Notes: generated by a model from the sequence alone, not told the origin. DNA of 64,000 nt from Bog-473 sp963766995 (GCA_963766995.1 CAVYCE010000003.1:1116001-1180000), one strand, 5' to 3'. Positions 1 through 9,126 are shown, numbered from the stretch's first letter. Program-made: numbers and translations.

Positions 1-1339
1 GGTCCATGGCCTCGGAATCCCGGGTCCCGAATACCCGCGACGCGATGTATTCCAACTCACTCGGCTCGCCCGGTCTGGGCGGCCGGGGCGCCGTCTCCCG
101 CGTGAAGTGTTGCGTTGGGCAAGTACCAAGAATCTCAAAAGTGGACGGGGTGCCGTCTTCTCCCGTCGGGTAAGGCAGACCGTCGCGATACGTGAATGCG
201 CAACCATCGCATTCGTATCCGACCACAGTGGCCCCGGCTCCGAGCACATCGCCATACCCAAGTCCTGTTCCATCGAATATCCAGTGACCAGCACGGTGCA
301 CGGTGTACCCACCAAGACCGGAAGTGACGTTACGCCCGATGCGGTGATATCCCCCGCGAGTGAAGGTGACACCTGTCATGTGATTCTCGGGACGCCCGAC
401 CACGACATCAGACCAAAACGTCGTGACTTCTGGCTGGCGATCCGTCTCCATGAATGGGTCATTCTTGAAGAACCCTTTGTATCCGACGACCACATTGTGA
501 TCATCGCCTTCGAGTCGCACTTGCCAGAGCGAGGTATTGCCGGAGAAGAAAGCAGCATTACCGCCGCGTCCAATGAACGCTTCCACCGTCTCGCGCATCC
601 CGAATGACCAGTACTCATCATGGCCGACGGAGAGGTAAAGGCTGGCGCCGTCGAGTACTTCTGGGTGTGTTTCGAGGTCCGCATTCGTGCACACCCCCAC
701 CTCGAAACCCTCCTTCTCGGCCCACTGGATAAAGGGCAGCTCCCAATCAGGCCATCCCGCTGAGCCGGCGTAACCAGAGAGATGGTTGAGCTGGATGTAA
801 CCCACGTGGGAAGCGTTCTGTGGATCGGGGGCTCCCGTGCCTGTCACCCGCCGACCTTTGCCGGGCGGCTTGTGGAGGTAACCCGCTGACATGGGTCGCT
901 GCATCGCGACATGCGTGCCACCGGTGTAGAGGTTGTCGCCCCCAAAGTCGTTATAGGCGTGCCACGTGTTAGTCGAGAGCGCGAGCACAATCCGGGCGCC
1001 GGCAGCTGGACGAACAACAAAGAAGGCAAAGTCGCGGCGAACATTCTCTCCGATTTCGATTTCCATGACCACTTCGTAGTAACCAGAAATCCAGTTCGGA
1101 CCTACCTCGATGCTGAGCGCAGCAGGCCAGCCGCACCCTTTCGAGGCCGCGTCGGTCGGGATCTCGTGTTCGCCGGCGGCCACTGCGTCAGCCCGATACA
1201 CCACTTCACGATTGGCTCCGACTCTGGCCACTTCCACCCGAACCGGACGTCCGCCTGCAGACGACATGTGCAGTCCGATGTTCTCGCCTGGGACTGCCGA
1301 TTGGGGCCAGCAATATCCCGTCACCACTTCACGTGCCAT
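1..1339 (-). CDS. N,N-dimethylformamidase large-subunit-like protein, partial
   Basis: Read on the minus strand from the ATG at 1339-1337, this frame stays open for 446 codons to the left edge, so the C-terminus is missing. The protein begins MAREVVTGYCWPQSAVPGEN and later carries GHDEYWS (about residue 215) and GGNAAFFSGNTSLWQ (about residue 235), typical of the C-terminal domain of the dimethylformamidase beta subunit and relatives. An N-terminal beta-rich part precedes that domain, as in the family. The family's characterised members hydrolyse formamides using a mononuclear iron site, but many actinobacterial homologues have unknown substrates. No small (alpha) subunit is visible nearby, so amidase activity is not certain. 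It may share a transcription direction with the serine hydrolase at 1369. Confidence 0.7.
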   Translation of the reverse strand, partial: MAREVVTGYCWPQSAVPGENIGLHMSSAGGRPVRVEVARVGANREVVYRADAVAAGEHEIPTDAASKGCGWPAALSIEVGPNWISGYYEVVMEIEIGENVRRDFAFFVVRPAAGARIVLALSTNTWHAYNDFGGDNLYTGGTHVAMQRPMSAGYLHKPPGKGRRVTGTGAPDPQNASHVGYIQLNHLSGYAGSAGWPDWELPFIQWAEKEGFEVGVCTNADLETHPEVLDGASLYLSVGHDEYWSFGMRETVEAFIGRGGNAAFFSGNTSLWQVRLEGDDHNVVVGYKGFFKNDPFMETDRQPEVTTFWSDVVVGRPENHMTGVTFTRGGYHRIGRNVTSGLGGYTVHRAGHWIFDGTGLGYGDVLGAGATVVGYECDGCAFTYRDGLPYPTGEDGTPSTFEILGTCPTQHFTRETAPRPPRPGEPSELEYIASRVFGTRDSEAMD

Positions 1340-1368
1340 GGTCCGACCCTAACGCCGTGGTGCAGCGG

Positions 1369-2484
1369 TCACAGGCCCTGACGGACGAGACGCGAGAGCT
1401 CTACCGCTCGAGCATCCATGCCACCTGGCAAAGGAAGACGTTGCACGTTGTAGCCGAACCCAACGTCGTGGCTGGGTTCGCAGAAGGCGAGTGAACCGCC
1501 TGCACCGTCATGCCCGAAGGCTCGGAACGTCCCAAAGGGCCAACGGGGGGCGATGGGCACCTGGAAGATCACGCCAAAGCGAACTTGCAAGCCCCCGCTG
1601 ATGTCCATTCCAGACACCTGGATCTGAGACACCTGCGCAATGGTGTCGTCATTCAGCAGGCGAGGCTGTCCATTTACCTCGTGGCGCAGACAGGCGTAGA
1701 GCGAGGCCAGTCCACGCGCGCTGGCCGTCACTCCAGCAGCCGGAGGTCCGACGCGACGGAAGTCAATGCTGTTCACGCGCGTGAAGAGTTCGAAGATGCC
1801 GCCAGCAGGCAGCGAGAGGCTGGCAATGCGATCCAGTCCTCCAGCAAGATCTATGCCAGCCGGTGGGTTGGCCAGGAACGCGGTGAATTCCTCCCCCGTC
1901 GGCGGCAAGGCTTCGACAACACGATGATCTTCTGACTCGGGCGTTCCCATCCACACATCAATGCCCCGAGGGCTAGTCACCTCCTCTCGCAGCACGTCGG
2001 CCAGCTTCCGCCCGTCAATGCGGCGCACCAACTCATCGGCCAGGGCGCCGATGGTCACGGCGTGGTACTCGACACCCTTTCCCGGGAACCAGAACGGGCG
2101 CTGGGCAGCCAGCCGCTGGACCAATGGGTCATGGGCCAGCAGCTCTTCAGAAGAAAATCCACCGTCAACGCCATTGAGGCCGGCCTGATGCGAGAGCAGC
2201 TGGCGGACCGTCACTTCGGCCTTGCCGGCCTGCGCGAACTCGGGCCAATACGACGCCACCGTAGCGTCAAGATCGAGCTGGCCACGCTGAATGAGCAGTG
2301 CGATCACTACTGCAGAGGCACCCTTGCTACTCGAGTACACCGGGAGTAGCGCATCGGGATCCATCCCGTGCGCCAGGTCGAGTATCCGCTCGCCCTTGAC
2401 GTGCACAGAAAGTTGCGCACAGTACGTGGGATCAGCATCGCGAAAGCTCTGAAACGCCTCAATAACTGGCTCGAAGGTCGGCAT
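1369..2484 (-). CDS. Beta-lactamase-family serine hydrolase (class C / EstB-like esterase)
   Basis: A 371-residue cytoplasmic-looking protein without a signal peptide. The SxxK nucleophile motif is YSSSKG at residues 50-55 (Ser51, Lys54), and a YHA sequence near residue 141 is in the place of the second catalytic motif (YxN). RQLLSHQAGL near residue 93 is typical of the beta-lactamase-related esterase/peptidase family. Lack of export makes a true beta-lactamase unlikely; an esterase, lactonase or amidohydrolase role is more probable. The gene lies 29 bp upstream of the dimethylformamidase-like gene on the same strand, so the two may be one operon for an amide or ester substrate. Confidence 0.85.
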   Translation of the reverse strand: MPTFEPVIEAFQSFRDADPTYCAQLSVHVKGERILDLAHGMDPDALLPVYSSSKGASAVVIALLIQRGQLDLDATVASYWPEFAQAGKAEVTVRQLLSHQAGLNGVDGGFSSEELLAHDPLVQRLAAQRPFWFPGKGVEYHAVTIGALADELVRRIDGRKLADVLREEVTSPRGIDVWMGTPESEDHRVVEALPPTGEEFTAFLANPPAGIDLAGGLDRIASLSLPAGGIFELFTRVNSIDFRRVGPPAAGVTASARGLASLYACLRHEVNGQPRLLNDDTIAQVSQIQVSGMDISGGLQVRFGVIFQVPIAPRWPFGTFRAFGHDGAGGSLAFCEPSHDVGFGYNVQRLPLPGGMDARAVELSRLVRQGL

Positions 2485-2553
2485 TCCGAGACCATATCTG
2501 AGTAGGACAATTATTTCGTAGTGCTCGGCGCGATTGCCCGCACTCCTATTCCG

Positions 2554-2967
2554 CTACAAAGTGACGTCGGGGTCTAGTGCGGAAGCGAAAGAAACCCGAT
2601 AGTGCATTGTCTTATACCGAGAGATCTTGTGTCCGAACGGAATTATGAAACGCTGGAACACCGGGTGGCGCTTCGCGATCACCTTTCGCGCATGTGCTTC
2701 CTCATCGCCGCAGAGTAAGTAGGCATTCCCCCGCACTGCGTCACCCGTGGACTTTCCACGCACGGTTGAAGGGACGATCTCAACTTCTGAATGATTGCGG
2801 ATCCTCTTCGTCTTCCATGCCTTGTTGTAGCTACGGAAAAATGCATGGTCGCCCTCAATAGCCAGATTGATCGGGGTGCCAACGGGTGTCCCGTCCCGTT
2901 TGAAGGTGGTCAGGAGAACGGCCCAGGAGCGATCCAGAGGCTCAAGGGTTGATTCTGAATTGGGCAT
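2554..2967 (-). CDS. PPOX-class F420/flavin-dependent oxidoreductase
   Basis: A 137-residue split-barrel protein of the pyridoxamine-phosphate-oxidase-like family (the actinobacterial F420-dependent subgroup). Seen features are the first strands with TFKRDGTPVGTPI (about residues 22-34), a K-rich turn (NKAWKTKRIRNH) and a closing strand TMHYRVSF. The start at 2967 was chosen because GGAGGA lies just upstream; a longer reading to 3042 would run through the operator palindrome. It is divergent from the TetR gene at 3029 with the shared palindrome between them, so it is likely that regulator's main target. The substrate is unknown. Confidence 0.75.
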   Translation of the reverse strand: MPNSESTLEPLDRSWAVLLTTFKRDGTPVGTPINLAIEGDHAFFRSYNKAWKTKRIRNHSEVEIVPSTVRGKSTGDAVRGNAYLLCGDEEAHARKVIAKRHPVFQRFIIPFGHKISRYKTMHYRVSFASALDPDVTL

Positions 2968-2981
2968 TCCGGTCCTCCGTT

Positions 2982-3023
2982 TCAAAGGAGAGTGATCACT
3001 CTCCTTTGAGCGAGAGTACTCTC
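2982..3023. promoter_or_regulatory. 28-bp perfect palindrome plus 12-bp palindrome: TetR operators
   Basis: Positions 2982-3009 are a perfect 28-bp inverted repeat with arms TCAAAGGAGAGTGA / TCACTCTCCTTTGA. Three bases on, 3012-3023 is a second perfect palindrome, GAGAGTACTCTC, that repeats the core GAGAGT/ACTCTC. They lie between a divergent PPOX gene and a TetR gene, the usual place for TetR operators. On the plus strand TACTCT (3017-3022) lies 6 nt before the TetR ATG and could be the -10 of a leaderless mRNA, so binding would block both genes. The sites are seen; binding is inferred. Confidence 0.75.
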
Positions 3024-3028
3024 TCACC

Positions 3029-3628
3029 ATGGACGAACGCAAGCTCTCTGAGGCGGCGGAACGCCTCCTCGAGGTCGCAATGCGACTATTCGCTGAAAAT
3101 GGCTACGAACGAACTTCAGTTGGAGAAATTCAGGAGGGCGCCGGGCTCACCTTCGGCTCCGGGGCCCTCTACAAGCATTTTCCATCCAAGGAAGCAGTGC
3201 TGACCGAGGTAATCGAACGCTTCGTCGACAGCGCTCGCAGCGAGCGACGGATGTTGGAAGGCCTGGAGGATGTCTCGGTGTCAGACGCCATGACAATGAT
3301 CGCCAGAGCGGCGATGTCATCGTTTGAAGCTGATAGGGACGCACTGCGGATCGCGTGGCGCGACCTGGAAGCGTTTCCCGATCTCCAGCGCAAGGTGAGT
3401 TCCGAACGCATACGAGCGACCTTCGATGATTTTTCGGCGTGGCTTGCTCACGAAGCTTCGTTGGGAAGGGTCAAGGTTCATGACAGCCAAGCGGTTGCTG
3501 CCGTCGCCCTCAGTTCGCTCGCCTTTTTTCAAATCCTTAAGCACCTACTGCATGACACTCCTGCGGGCCTAGACGAGAACCGTTTCGTTGAGGCATGGGC
3601 ACAATTGTTCGCGGGTGCATTGACGTAG
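3029..3628 (+). CDS. TetR/AcrR-family transcriptional regulator
   Basis: A 199-residue regulator. The N-terminal helix-turn-helix spans about residues 8-55, with the family signature RLFAENGYERTSVGEI and the recognition-helix end GALYKHFPSKEAVL. The C-terminal half is the all-helical ligand-binding and dimerisation part and shows no recognisable ligand class. There is no Shine-Dalgarno before the ATG; the start sits 6 nt after a -10-like TACTCT, which fits a leaderless transcript. Divergent from the PPOX gene and flanked by the operator palindromes, it probably represses itself and that gene. Confidence 0.9.
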   Translation: MDERKLSEAAERLLEVAMRLFAENGYERTSVGEIQEGAGLTFGSGALYKHFPSKEAVLTEVIERFVDSARSERRMLEGLEDVSVSDAMTMIARAAMSSFEADRDALRIAWRDLEAFPDLQRKVSSERIRATFDDFSAWLAHEASLGRVKVHDSQAVAAVALSSLAFFQILKHLLHDTPAGLDENRFVEAWAQLFAGALT

Positions 3629-4025
3629 CCACCGAAGCACCTGCCAGCACAAAGGTGATTGAGCTGGTAGCTCAGGTGCCCTACCAGGCCTGGGAACAAG
3701 CCGGCTATGTCGCTGTGACCCACACCTACCATGACCCTCCCTTCGCCTGTCGCGTCTTTGATCGAGTGACCAAGAGATGATCACCAAGGGTGGCGTCCGA
3801 GAAGGGCGGCTCCGTTTCACCCTCTTCCCTCAGGCTCTGGCTTTCGTCTATTACCAACTGAGCTTCGCTCCTTATGTCGTTCACCGTCAGTGGAGCTACC
3901 GCCTGAACACCGACTTCGAAGATCACACGGAGCATGAGTACGCCAACCTCGTAGTCGAACATACCGAATGGGAGACCGAGCCCTTCGAAATTGAATTCGC
4001 TAAGGACTACGTTTGCCTCGAGTAA
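3604..4025 (+). pseudogene. Decayed gene, possibly an alternative-oxidase-like di-iron protein
   Basis: Two short frames join here. The first contains VAQVPYQAWEQAGYVAVTHT and ends at TGA 3778-3780. The second starts at 3777 and contains FTLFPQALAFVYYQLSF and NTDFEDHTEHEYANLV, ending at TAA 4023-4025. Together they look like one protein that lost its N-terminus (which would overlap the end of the TetR gene) and suffered an internal deletion or frameshift near 3778. The pattern resembles bacterial alternative-oxidase-like membrane di-iron proteins, whose ligands are Glu and ExxH groups, but only a few motifs remain and recognition is from memory. The fallback is a translationally coupled pair of small unknown proteins (ATGA overlap). 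It is probably non-functional. Confidence 0.4.
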
Positions 4026-4259
4026 GTTGCCGACTTGTTCCGGAAAATCGATTTTCTATCCAGTTAAGGGCGGCGAAGGCGCCGGACAACTGTGCGACCG
4101 GCGGGTTGACGACTGCGTCAACCCTCCTGGACCCGGTATCGGTTTTGGCATTCCTCGACTACCTGGCACTGCTTCCGAAGGTCTTCTAAGCGACAGATTT
4201 TCTGCCGGTACGCTGGCCACCGCGCCTACCACCGAGGCAGGCAGCAATAGGGGGTTCAC

Positions 4260-5210
4260 ATGTCGAAGACGCCGATGGCGCAACCGTTGCGCACTTTGTT
4301 GGGAATGGTGAACACGCTCGGCAAGCTCCACATCGGGCCTTCCATGGAGTCGATAGCGGGAAAGCCCCATGCGGAGCGGATCGCCAACAAGAATCCGGGA
4401 TTCATGACGCGCAAAGTCACCGCGATCATCGACACCGAGGACGTTCAGGTGGAGGGCCGCGGCGGACCGATCCACACCCGTATCTACAAGCGCCCGGACA
4501 CCGTCGCCGGCGCACCTGGCTACCTCTTCATCCACGGTGGAGGATTCGCCGTCGGTGGTATCAACTTCTGCGACCACGTATGCCGTGAGCTGGCAGACCG
4601 CAGTGGTTTCGTAGTCGTCGGACTGTCTTATCGACTGGCTCCCGACTATCCCTTCCCGGCCGGTATTGAGGACTGCCAAGACGTCCTGACCTGGATGGCC
4701 AAAGAGGCACCCGGAGGACTTGACCCCGAGCGCATCGCCATCGGCGGTGAGAGTGCAGGTGGCAACTTCACCGCACTGCTCGCCATCTGGAGCCGCGACA
4801 ACAACGGTCCGCGCGTCGTCCATCAGGCACCGATCTATCCCCTCACCGACTTCACCACCAGCCACATTGATTGGAGTCAAGGCAACGCAGGCAATCCCGG
4901 GGTCACTCGTGGGGTCGCGGAGACAATGGTGCGCTTGTACTGCACTGACACGGACCCGGCCGACCCACTGATGAGTCCTCTCTTCGCCGACCACAAGGAT
5001 TTGGCTCCGGCGCTGGTCGTCACGTGCGAGTACGACCTCCTGCGGAATGAGGGAATCGCACTCGCTACGTCCTACCGAGGTGCAGGCGTCGATGTGAAGC
5101 ACGTCCACATGGACGACATGCCCCATGGACACCTGCTCATGACCCGGCTCACCAAGCGGTCCTACGAGACCATGGACCTCATGATCGCCGAGGCCAAGCG
5201 GTATCTCTAA
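4260..5210 (+). CDS. Alpha/beta hydrolase, hormone-sensitive-lipase (HSL) type esterase
   Basis: A 316-residue cytoplasmic esterase/lipase. The oxyanion-hole motif HGGG is at residues 92-95 (FIHGGGFAVGG), and the nucleophile elbow GESAG at 163-167 gives Ser165. The acid is the Asp of CEYDLLRNEG and the histidine that of MPHGHLLM near the C-terminus, in the right order for the HSL family. The ATG is preceded by a purine-rich AATAGGGGG. Actinobacterial relatives hydrolyse acetyl or short-chain esters. The gene is flanked by a decayed fragment on the left and a convergent MFS gene on the right, so it is probably transcribed alone. Confidence 0.9.
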   Translation: MSKTPMAQPLRTLLGMVNTLGKLHIGPSMESIAGKPHAERIANKNPGFMTRKVTAIIDTEDVQVEGRGGPIHTRIYKRPDTVAGAPGYLFIHGGGFAVGGINFCDHVCRELADRSGFVVVGLSYRLAPDYPFPAGIEDCQDVLTWMAKEAPGGLDPERIAIGGESAGGNFTALLAIWSRDNNGPRVVHQAPIYPLTDFTTSHIDWSQGNAGNPGVTRGVAETMVRLYCTDTDPADPLMSPLFADHKDLAPALVVTCEYDLLRNEGIALATSYRGAGVDVKHVHMDDMPHGHLLMTRLTKRSYETMDLMIAEAKRYL

Positions 5211-5328
5211 CGCGTGTGACGCGGCGACAGACCACGGCAGAGGGCGAGCCGCCGACGAAAATTGACTCCCGTCGAGTGACCGCCACATCCAGCCGTGATT
5301 TTGCCCGAGGTCGTTGACTCACACTTGA

Positions 5329-6594
5329 TCAGAGTGCGCCACTGAACCGGTCAGCTGGGATTGGCGCCATTCGAGAAAGTGTGGTGTTGGCCGCCAATAA
5401 GAGCAGTGCCAGGACGACGAGCGATGGGCCGAGAACGACCAGCCCCGATGTATTGATGAGTAGTCCGATCAGAGCGGAAATGGCAGACCCCCCGCCAGCG
5501 GCGGCCCCGACTTGCCAGGAAATGGCGTGTTGGGCTCGTTGCTTCCCAATGCGTTGGGGGGTCACTGCGATGAGGGCAGGGAACATACCGGCTAGCGCGG
5601 CGCTGAGAATTATGAAGCCGGCAATCGATACCGCTGCATCTGGCTGCCACCAGATAAGCGCAGTCGCCGCGACGCTCAGACACACTCCCCCACTGATGAG
5701 TTTCTGAGCGGAAACCGACTTTCCCAGAAGGGCCAGGCTGATACGGACAACGGTCAGGGCACCCCAATAGCCAAAAGCAGCGAACCCGGCGGCTGATGCC
5801 GAAAGACCCAAGTGCCCCCGCAGGTAACTGGTCTCCCATTGCCCGGCACTGACCTCAAGGCCGGTGTAGACGAAGAACAAAACCAGTCCAGCGGTCAGAA
5901 CTGACACGACCCTGTGACGAGACCACCCTTCTGTGGGCTCGGTCATCTCAGTGGTTTTGGCGGGGTGACCAACGTTATCGCTGATCGCACCGACGGCGGC
6001 AACATCGAGAATTACCGGCGGAGATGACGGGAGCTTGCGGTGGTAGATGATCCACGAACCGGCCGCTGCCAGGTCGACAGCGACCAGTACGAGGTACGCG
6101 GGTCGCCACGATCCAGCCACAATCGCGGCGGTGACCACGAGTGGTCCAATCGCTGTACCAATGCCGTAGAAACCATGCAGAAGGTTGAGTAGCCGCGGTC
6201 GGCCGGTGAGCGCGACGGCAGTGTTGAGCACCCCGTCCAACATCCCCGATGCCGCCCCCATGAGCGGACCGATACACAACACGAGCCACAAGCCGGGAGC
6301 GACGGCGAAGCCGACACCGCCCACTGCAGCGGACAAACCGGCTACGGCAAGGAGGGCGGTCATGCCAAAGCGGTTGATGAGCCGGCCCACAAATACAGAC
6401 ACGGCGATCGACCCGAGGCTGTTGACCAACAGAATCAGTCCGAGATCCCCCACCGCGACACCAAAACTGCGGCGCATGGCGGGCCACGCCGTGCCGAGCA
6501 TCCCGTCAGGCAAGCCGATGCCGACAAACGTCCCCAGGCTCAAAAGGTCGAACCTGCGGTTAGTCGCGGTCGCGACCATTGGAGCAGATGTCAT
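5329..6594 (-). CDS. Major facilitator superfamily transporter
   Basis: A 421-residue integral membrane protein with about 12 hydrophobic segments in two halves joined by a polar loop near residues 190-230. The first segment contains GIGLPDGMLGTAWPAMRRSF, and the loop after segment 2 carries GRLINRFGMT, the MFS loop 2-3 signature region. The halves and length fit sugar/drug-type MFS carriers of the FucP/YbjJ kind. The substrate cannot be told. An in-frame second Met five codons in could be the true start, as no strong Shine-Dalgarno is visible. It is convergent with the esterase gene. The 242-bp gap upstream holds no gene I can support. Confidence 0.85.
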   Translation of the reverse strand: MTSAPMVATATNRRFDLLSLGTFVGIGLPDGMLGTAWPAMRRSFGVAVGDLGLILLVNSLGSIAVSVFVGRLINRFGMTALLAVAGLSAAVGGVGFAVAPGLWLVLCIGPLMGAASGMLDGVLNTAVALTGRPRLLNLLHGFYGIGTAIGPLVVTAAIVAGSWRPAYLVLVAVDLAAAGSWIIYHRKLPSSPPVILDVAAVGAISDNVGHPAKTTEMTEPTEGWSRHRVVSVLTAGLVLFFVYTGLEVSAGQWETSYLRGHLGLSASAAGFAAFGYWGALTVVRISLALLGKSVSAQKLISGGVCLSVAATALIWWQPDAAVSIAGFIILSAALAGMFPALIAVTPQRIGKQRAQHAISWQVGAAAGGGSAISALIGLLINTSGLVVLGPSLVVLALLLLAANTTLSRMAPIPADRFSGAL

Positions 6595-6836
6595 CGAAGT
6601 ACTTCTCGTGGCCCAGTATGACCGGCAAGCGGGTGCTCGATGAATTCCGGCGAAACATCGCGCACCATCACGCCAACTCTACGGTGAGGTCGAACACTCC
6701 GAGCTACAACCAATCGCACCGTCATCCCAATTCAATGGGCGATTGCATTCCACAACCCGAGGAGCACCACCCGCCATGACAAAGGGATCAGATGCGACGA
6801 AGCAGCACTCGGAAGTCAGTCCTCAATAGGCAGCTG

Positions 6837-8303
6837 CTATGCCTGTCGTTCGCGCGCATGCATGGGCAGTTTGAACAGCAGAAGAAAGGTTGCCGCCAGC
6901 GGTACGAGGCACGCCCACGCAGTAATCGCCAGGGCATGCGTTGGGAGATGGCCATCAAACGCCGAGAAGAAGATGGTTCCTAACGCGGCGACACCGATTG
7001 CGCTGGAGAGTTGTTGCACGGCCTCGAGCACGCCCGAGGCGGAGCCGACTTCGTCCATAGTGACCCCGGCCAGAATGAAGTCGAAGAGCTGACCGATGCT
7101 CGACCCGGCACCAAATCCGATCAGGAACAACCCAGGGGCGAGGTCCAGAGACGAAGCTGACCGTGCCCCTGTCACGGTGAGTGCCAGCACTATGGTGCCG
7201 GCGACCGTGATGGCGACTCCGAGGTGAAGCAGGTGGCGCCCGAGCCGACCGACGAGCGCGAACCCTGCGCCCATCCCGGCGATCATTCCGACGACCATCG
7301 CCATCAGGGTCAACCCGGCATGGACCGGCGAAAAGTGTTCGCCGAGCTGAGCGAAGAGCGATACGCAGAGCAGGAGTCCGCCGAATGCGCCGAAGAAGGC
7401 GAGAGCGACCAGAATGCCGCTGGTATAGGTGCGGTTGGCCAACAGCCCGGGATCGATGAGGGGATCACTGCGTCGGCGACGCTCCCAGACGCCGAACGCT
7501 GCGAGCAGGGAGGCGCCGACGGCCAGCGACGCAAACGTCCATGCCGGCCACCCATCGGCGCGGCCCTGAATCAGCGGATAGATAATCGCCGTCAGTGCGA
7601 CACCGATGAGCACCATCCCGACCATGTCCAGGCGGCTTCCCGGGTGAGCCACCGTACGCGGTAACACTCGGACTGCTCCTGCAAATGCGGCGATGCCGAT
7701 GGGTACGTTGATGAGGAACACCAAACGCCACCCAATCCCCCACAGGTTTGCCTCAATCAGCGCGCCAGCCAATATCGGCGCGGCAAGTATCGACAGCCCC
7801 ATCATGGGGCCGAAGGCGCCGAATACCTTGCTCATTTCCTCCTCGTCGAAGACCTCTTTGAGCATGCCGAATCCCTGGGGGATCATCAGCGCCCCGAATG
7901 AGCCCTGCAGCACTCGGAATGCGATCAGTACTCCCGGCGAAGGTGCGATCGCACAGGCGGCAGACATCAAGGTGAAGCCGGCCGAGCCGAGCAAGAACAG
8001 GCGGCGGCGGCCGAACATGTCTCCCAATCGGGCGCCAGCAATAAGGAACACAGCGAAGGCCAGCGTGTAGCCGGCTGGTAGCCATTGTAGTGTGGATGCG
8101 CTGCCGCCGAGGGCCGCCCGGATCGATGGGCCGGCGACGTTAACGATCGTCGCGTCCATGAGATCCATGATGTTGGCGGCAATGACCACGGCGAAGACGA
8201 ACCAGCGCACGGGGTTGCGAGCAACTACCTGCATGGCCGCGCCAGTGCCCTTTTCCAGTCCTGCGGGCTGGACCATCGTTCCTATGTCTCCGCCAATTCC
8301 CAT
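6837..8303 (-). CDS. MFS drug exporter, 14-TM DHA2 (EmrB/QacA) family
   Basis: A 488-residue carrier with about 14 hydrophobic segments. Segment 1 has the DHA2 signature NIMDLMDATIVNVAGPSI, loop 2-3 has GARLGDMFGRRR, and ILAAPILAGALIE matches the antiporter motif C region of proton-driven exporters. AAGGAG lies 6 nt before the start. It is divergent from the TetR gene at 8369, with two copies of an operator-like repeat between them, the standard layout of a repressor-controlled multidrug or toxin efflux pump. The substrate is unknown. Confidence 0.9.
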   Translation of the reverse strand: MGIGGDIGTMVQPAGLEKGTGAAMQVVARNPVRWFVFAVVIAANIMDLMDATIVNVAGPSIRAALGGSASTLQWLPAGYTLAFAVFLIAGARLGDMFGRRRLFLLGSAGFTLMSAACAIAPSPGVLIAFRVLQGSFGALMIPQGFGMLKEVFDEEEMSKVFGAFGPMMGLSILAAPILAGALIEANLWGIGWRLVFLINVPIGIAAFAGAVRVLPRTVAHPGSRLDMVGMVLIGVALTAIIYPLIQGRADGWPAWTFASLAVGASLLAAFGVWERRRRSDPLIDPGLLANRTYTSGILVALAFFGAFGGLLLCVSLFAQLGEHFSPVHAGLTLMAMVVGMIAGMGAGFALVGRLGRHLLHLGVAITVAGTIVLALTVTGARSASSLDLAPGLFLIGFGAGSSIGQLFDFILAGVTMDEVGSASGVLEAVQQLSSAIGVAALGTIFFSAFDGHLPTHALAITAWACLVPLAATFLLLFKLPMHARERQA

Positions 8304-8314
8304 GGTGACTCCTT

Positions 8315-8368
8315 ACTGAGTACGCTGTTCGCAGTCATCACCGTAGCAGACTGAGTACACTGTTCGCA
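8315..8368. promoter_or_regulatory. Tandem TetR operators and leaderless -10 box
   Basis: A 19-bp sequence is repeated directly at 8315-8333 and 8350-8368 (35 bp apart), differing at one base: ACTGAGTAC(G/A)CTGTTCGCA. Each copy is itself a partial palindrome (TGAGTAC / GTTCGCA). The right copy contains TACACT (8356-8361), which lies 7 nt before the TetR ATG and would serve as its -10 with no leader. The left copy sits just upstream of the exporter's Shine-Dalgarno. Binding by the adjacent TetR protein is inferred. Confidence 0.7.
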
Positions 8369-9088
8369 ATGAGCTCGAACCATGGGGTCATCTGGGACCG
8401 CCCTGAACGGGCCACCCGCGGTCCAGCCCCTTCGCTTTCTCGCGAGGAGATCACCGCGGCCGCCGTAGCGCTAGCCGACGCGCAAGGAATCGAGGCGGTC
8501 TCAATGCGGACGCTGGCCGTCCAGCTCGGGGTTGGAGCGGCATCGCTTTACCGCTATGTCGACCGCAAGGATGAACTGATCGACCTGATGTTTGACGCGG
8601 TAATGGGTGACGACCTGCAGTTCGAGGTCAGCGGGGATTGGCGCGGCACACTTCGTTCGTTCGCACGCGGCATGCGGACAATGACACTGCACCACCCGTG
8701 GGTGGCGGTCCATGGCGCCGGCCGGCGCAATCTTGGCCCGAACACAGCTCGGCGCTACGAACAGGTGCTCAGCGCAATCGACGAGCTCGGTCTCGATATC
8801 GACGACATGCTCGTGATGGTCGAAACCCTCGACGCCTTTATCCGTGGTCGCGCCCTCGATGAGCTCTCAGAGCAAGAAGCCGCCCGTCGCTCCGGTCTCG
8901 ACCAGGAGCAGTGGATGCAAATCCAATTCCCCTACATACAGAGTCTGATCGGCAGCGGCCACTACCCGCTTCTCACCCGCGTCGTCCTCGATGCACGCTC
9001 GCCTCATGATCCCGATCGCCTCGAGCACAGCTTCGACACGGGGCTCGAGCGTGTGCTCGATGGCCTGGCGACGATGCTCCCCGCTTAG
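8369..9088 (+). CDS. TetR-family regulator with tetracycline-repressor-type C-terminal domain
   Basis: A 239-residue regulator. The helix-turn-helix is at about residues 25-72 (ITAAAVALADAQGIEAVSMRTLAVQLGVGAASLYRYVDRKDEL), followed by a C-terminal part of the TetR_C type (MRTMTLHHPWVAVHGAGRRN). There is no Shine-Dalgarno; the ATG follows a -10-like TACACT by 7 nt, so a leaderless mRNA is likely. It probably represses itself and the divergent DHA2 exporter through the two direct-repeat operators, with an exported drug as inducer. The inducer is unknown. Confidence 0.9.
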   Translation: MSSNHGVIWDRPERATRGPAPSLSREEITAAAVALADAQGIEAVSMRTLAVQLGVGAASLYRYVDRKDELIDLMFDAVMGDDLQFEVSGDWRGTLRSFARGMRTMTLHHPWVAVHGAGRRNLGPNTARRYEQVLSAIDELGLDIDDMLVMVETLDAFIRGRALDELSEQEAARRSGLDQEQWMQIQFPYIQSLIGSGHYPLLTRVVLDARSPHDPDRLEHSFDTGLERVLDGLATMLPA

Positions 9089-9126
9089 CTCGCTCATTTC
9101 TAAATATGAACCCTGCACTGCGGGAC

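Noticed and set aside
4056..5288. Long minus-strand frame opposite the esterase
   Set aside because: No family motifs; the plus-strand esterase is complete with catalytic motifs. High-GC shadow.
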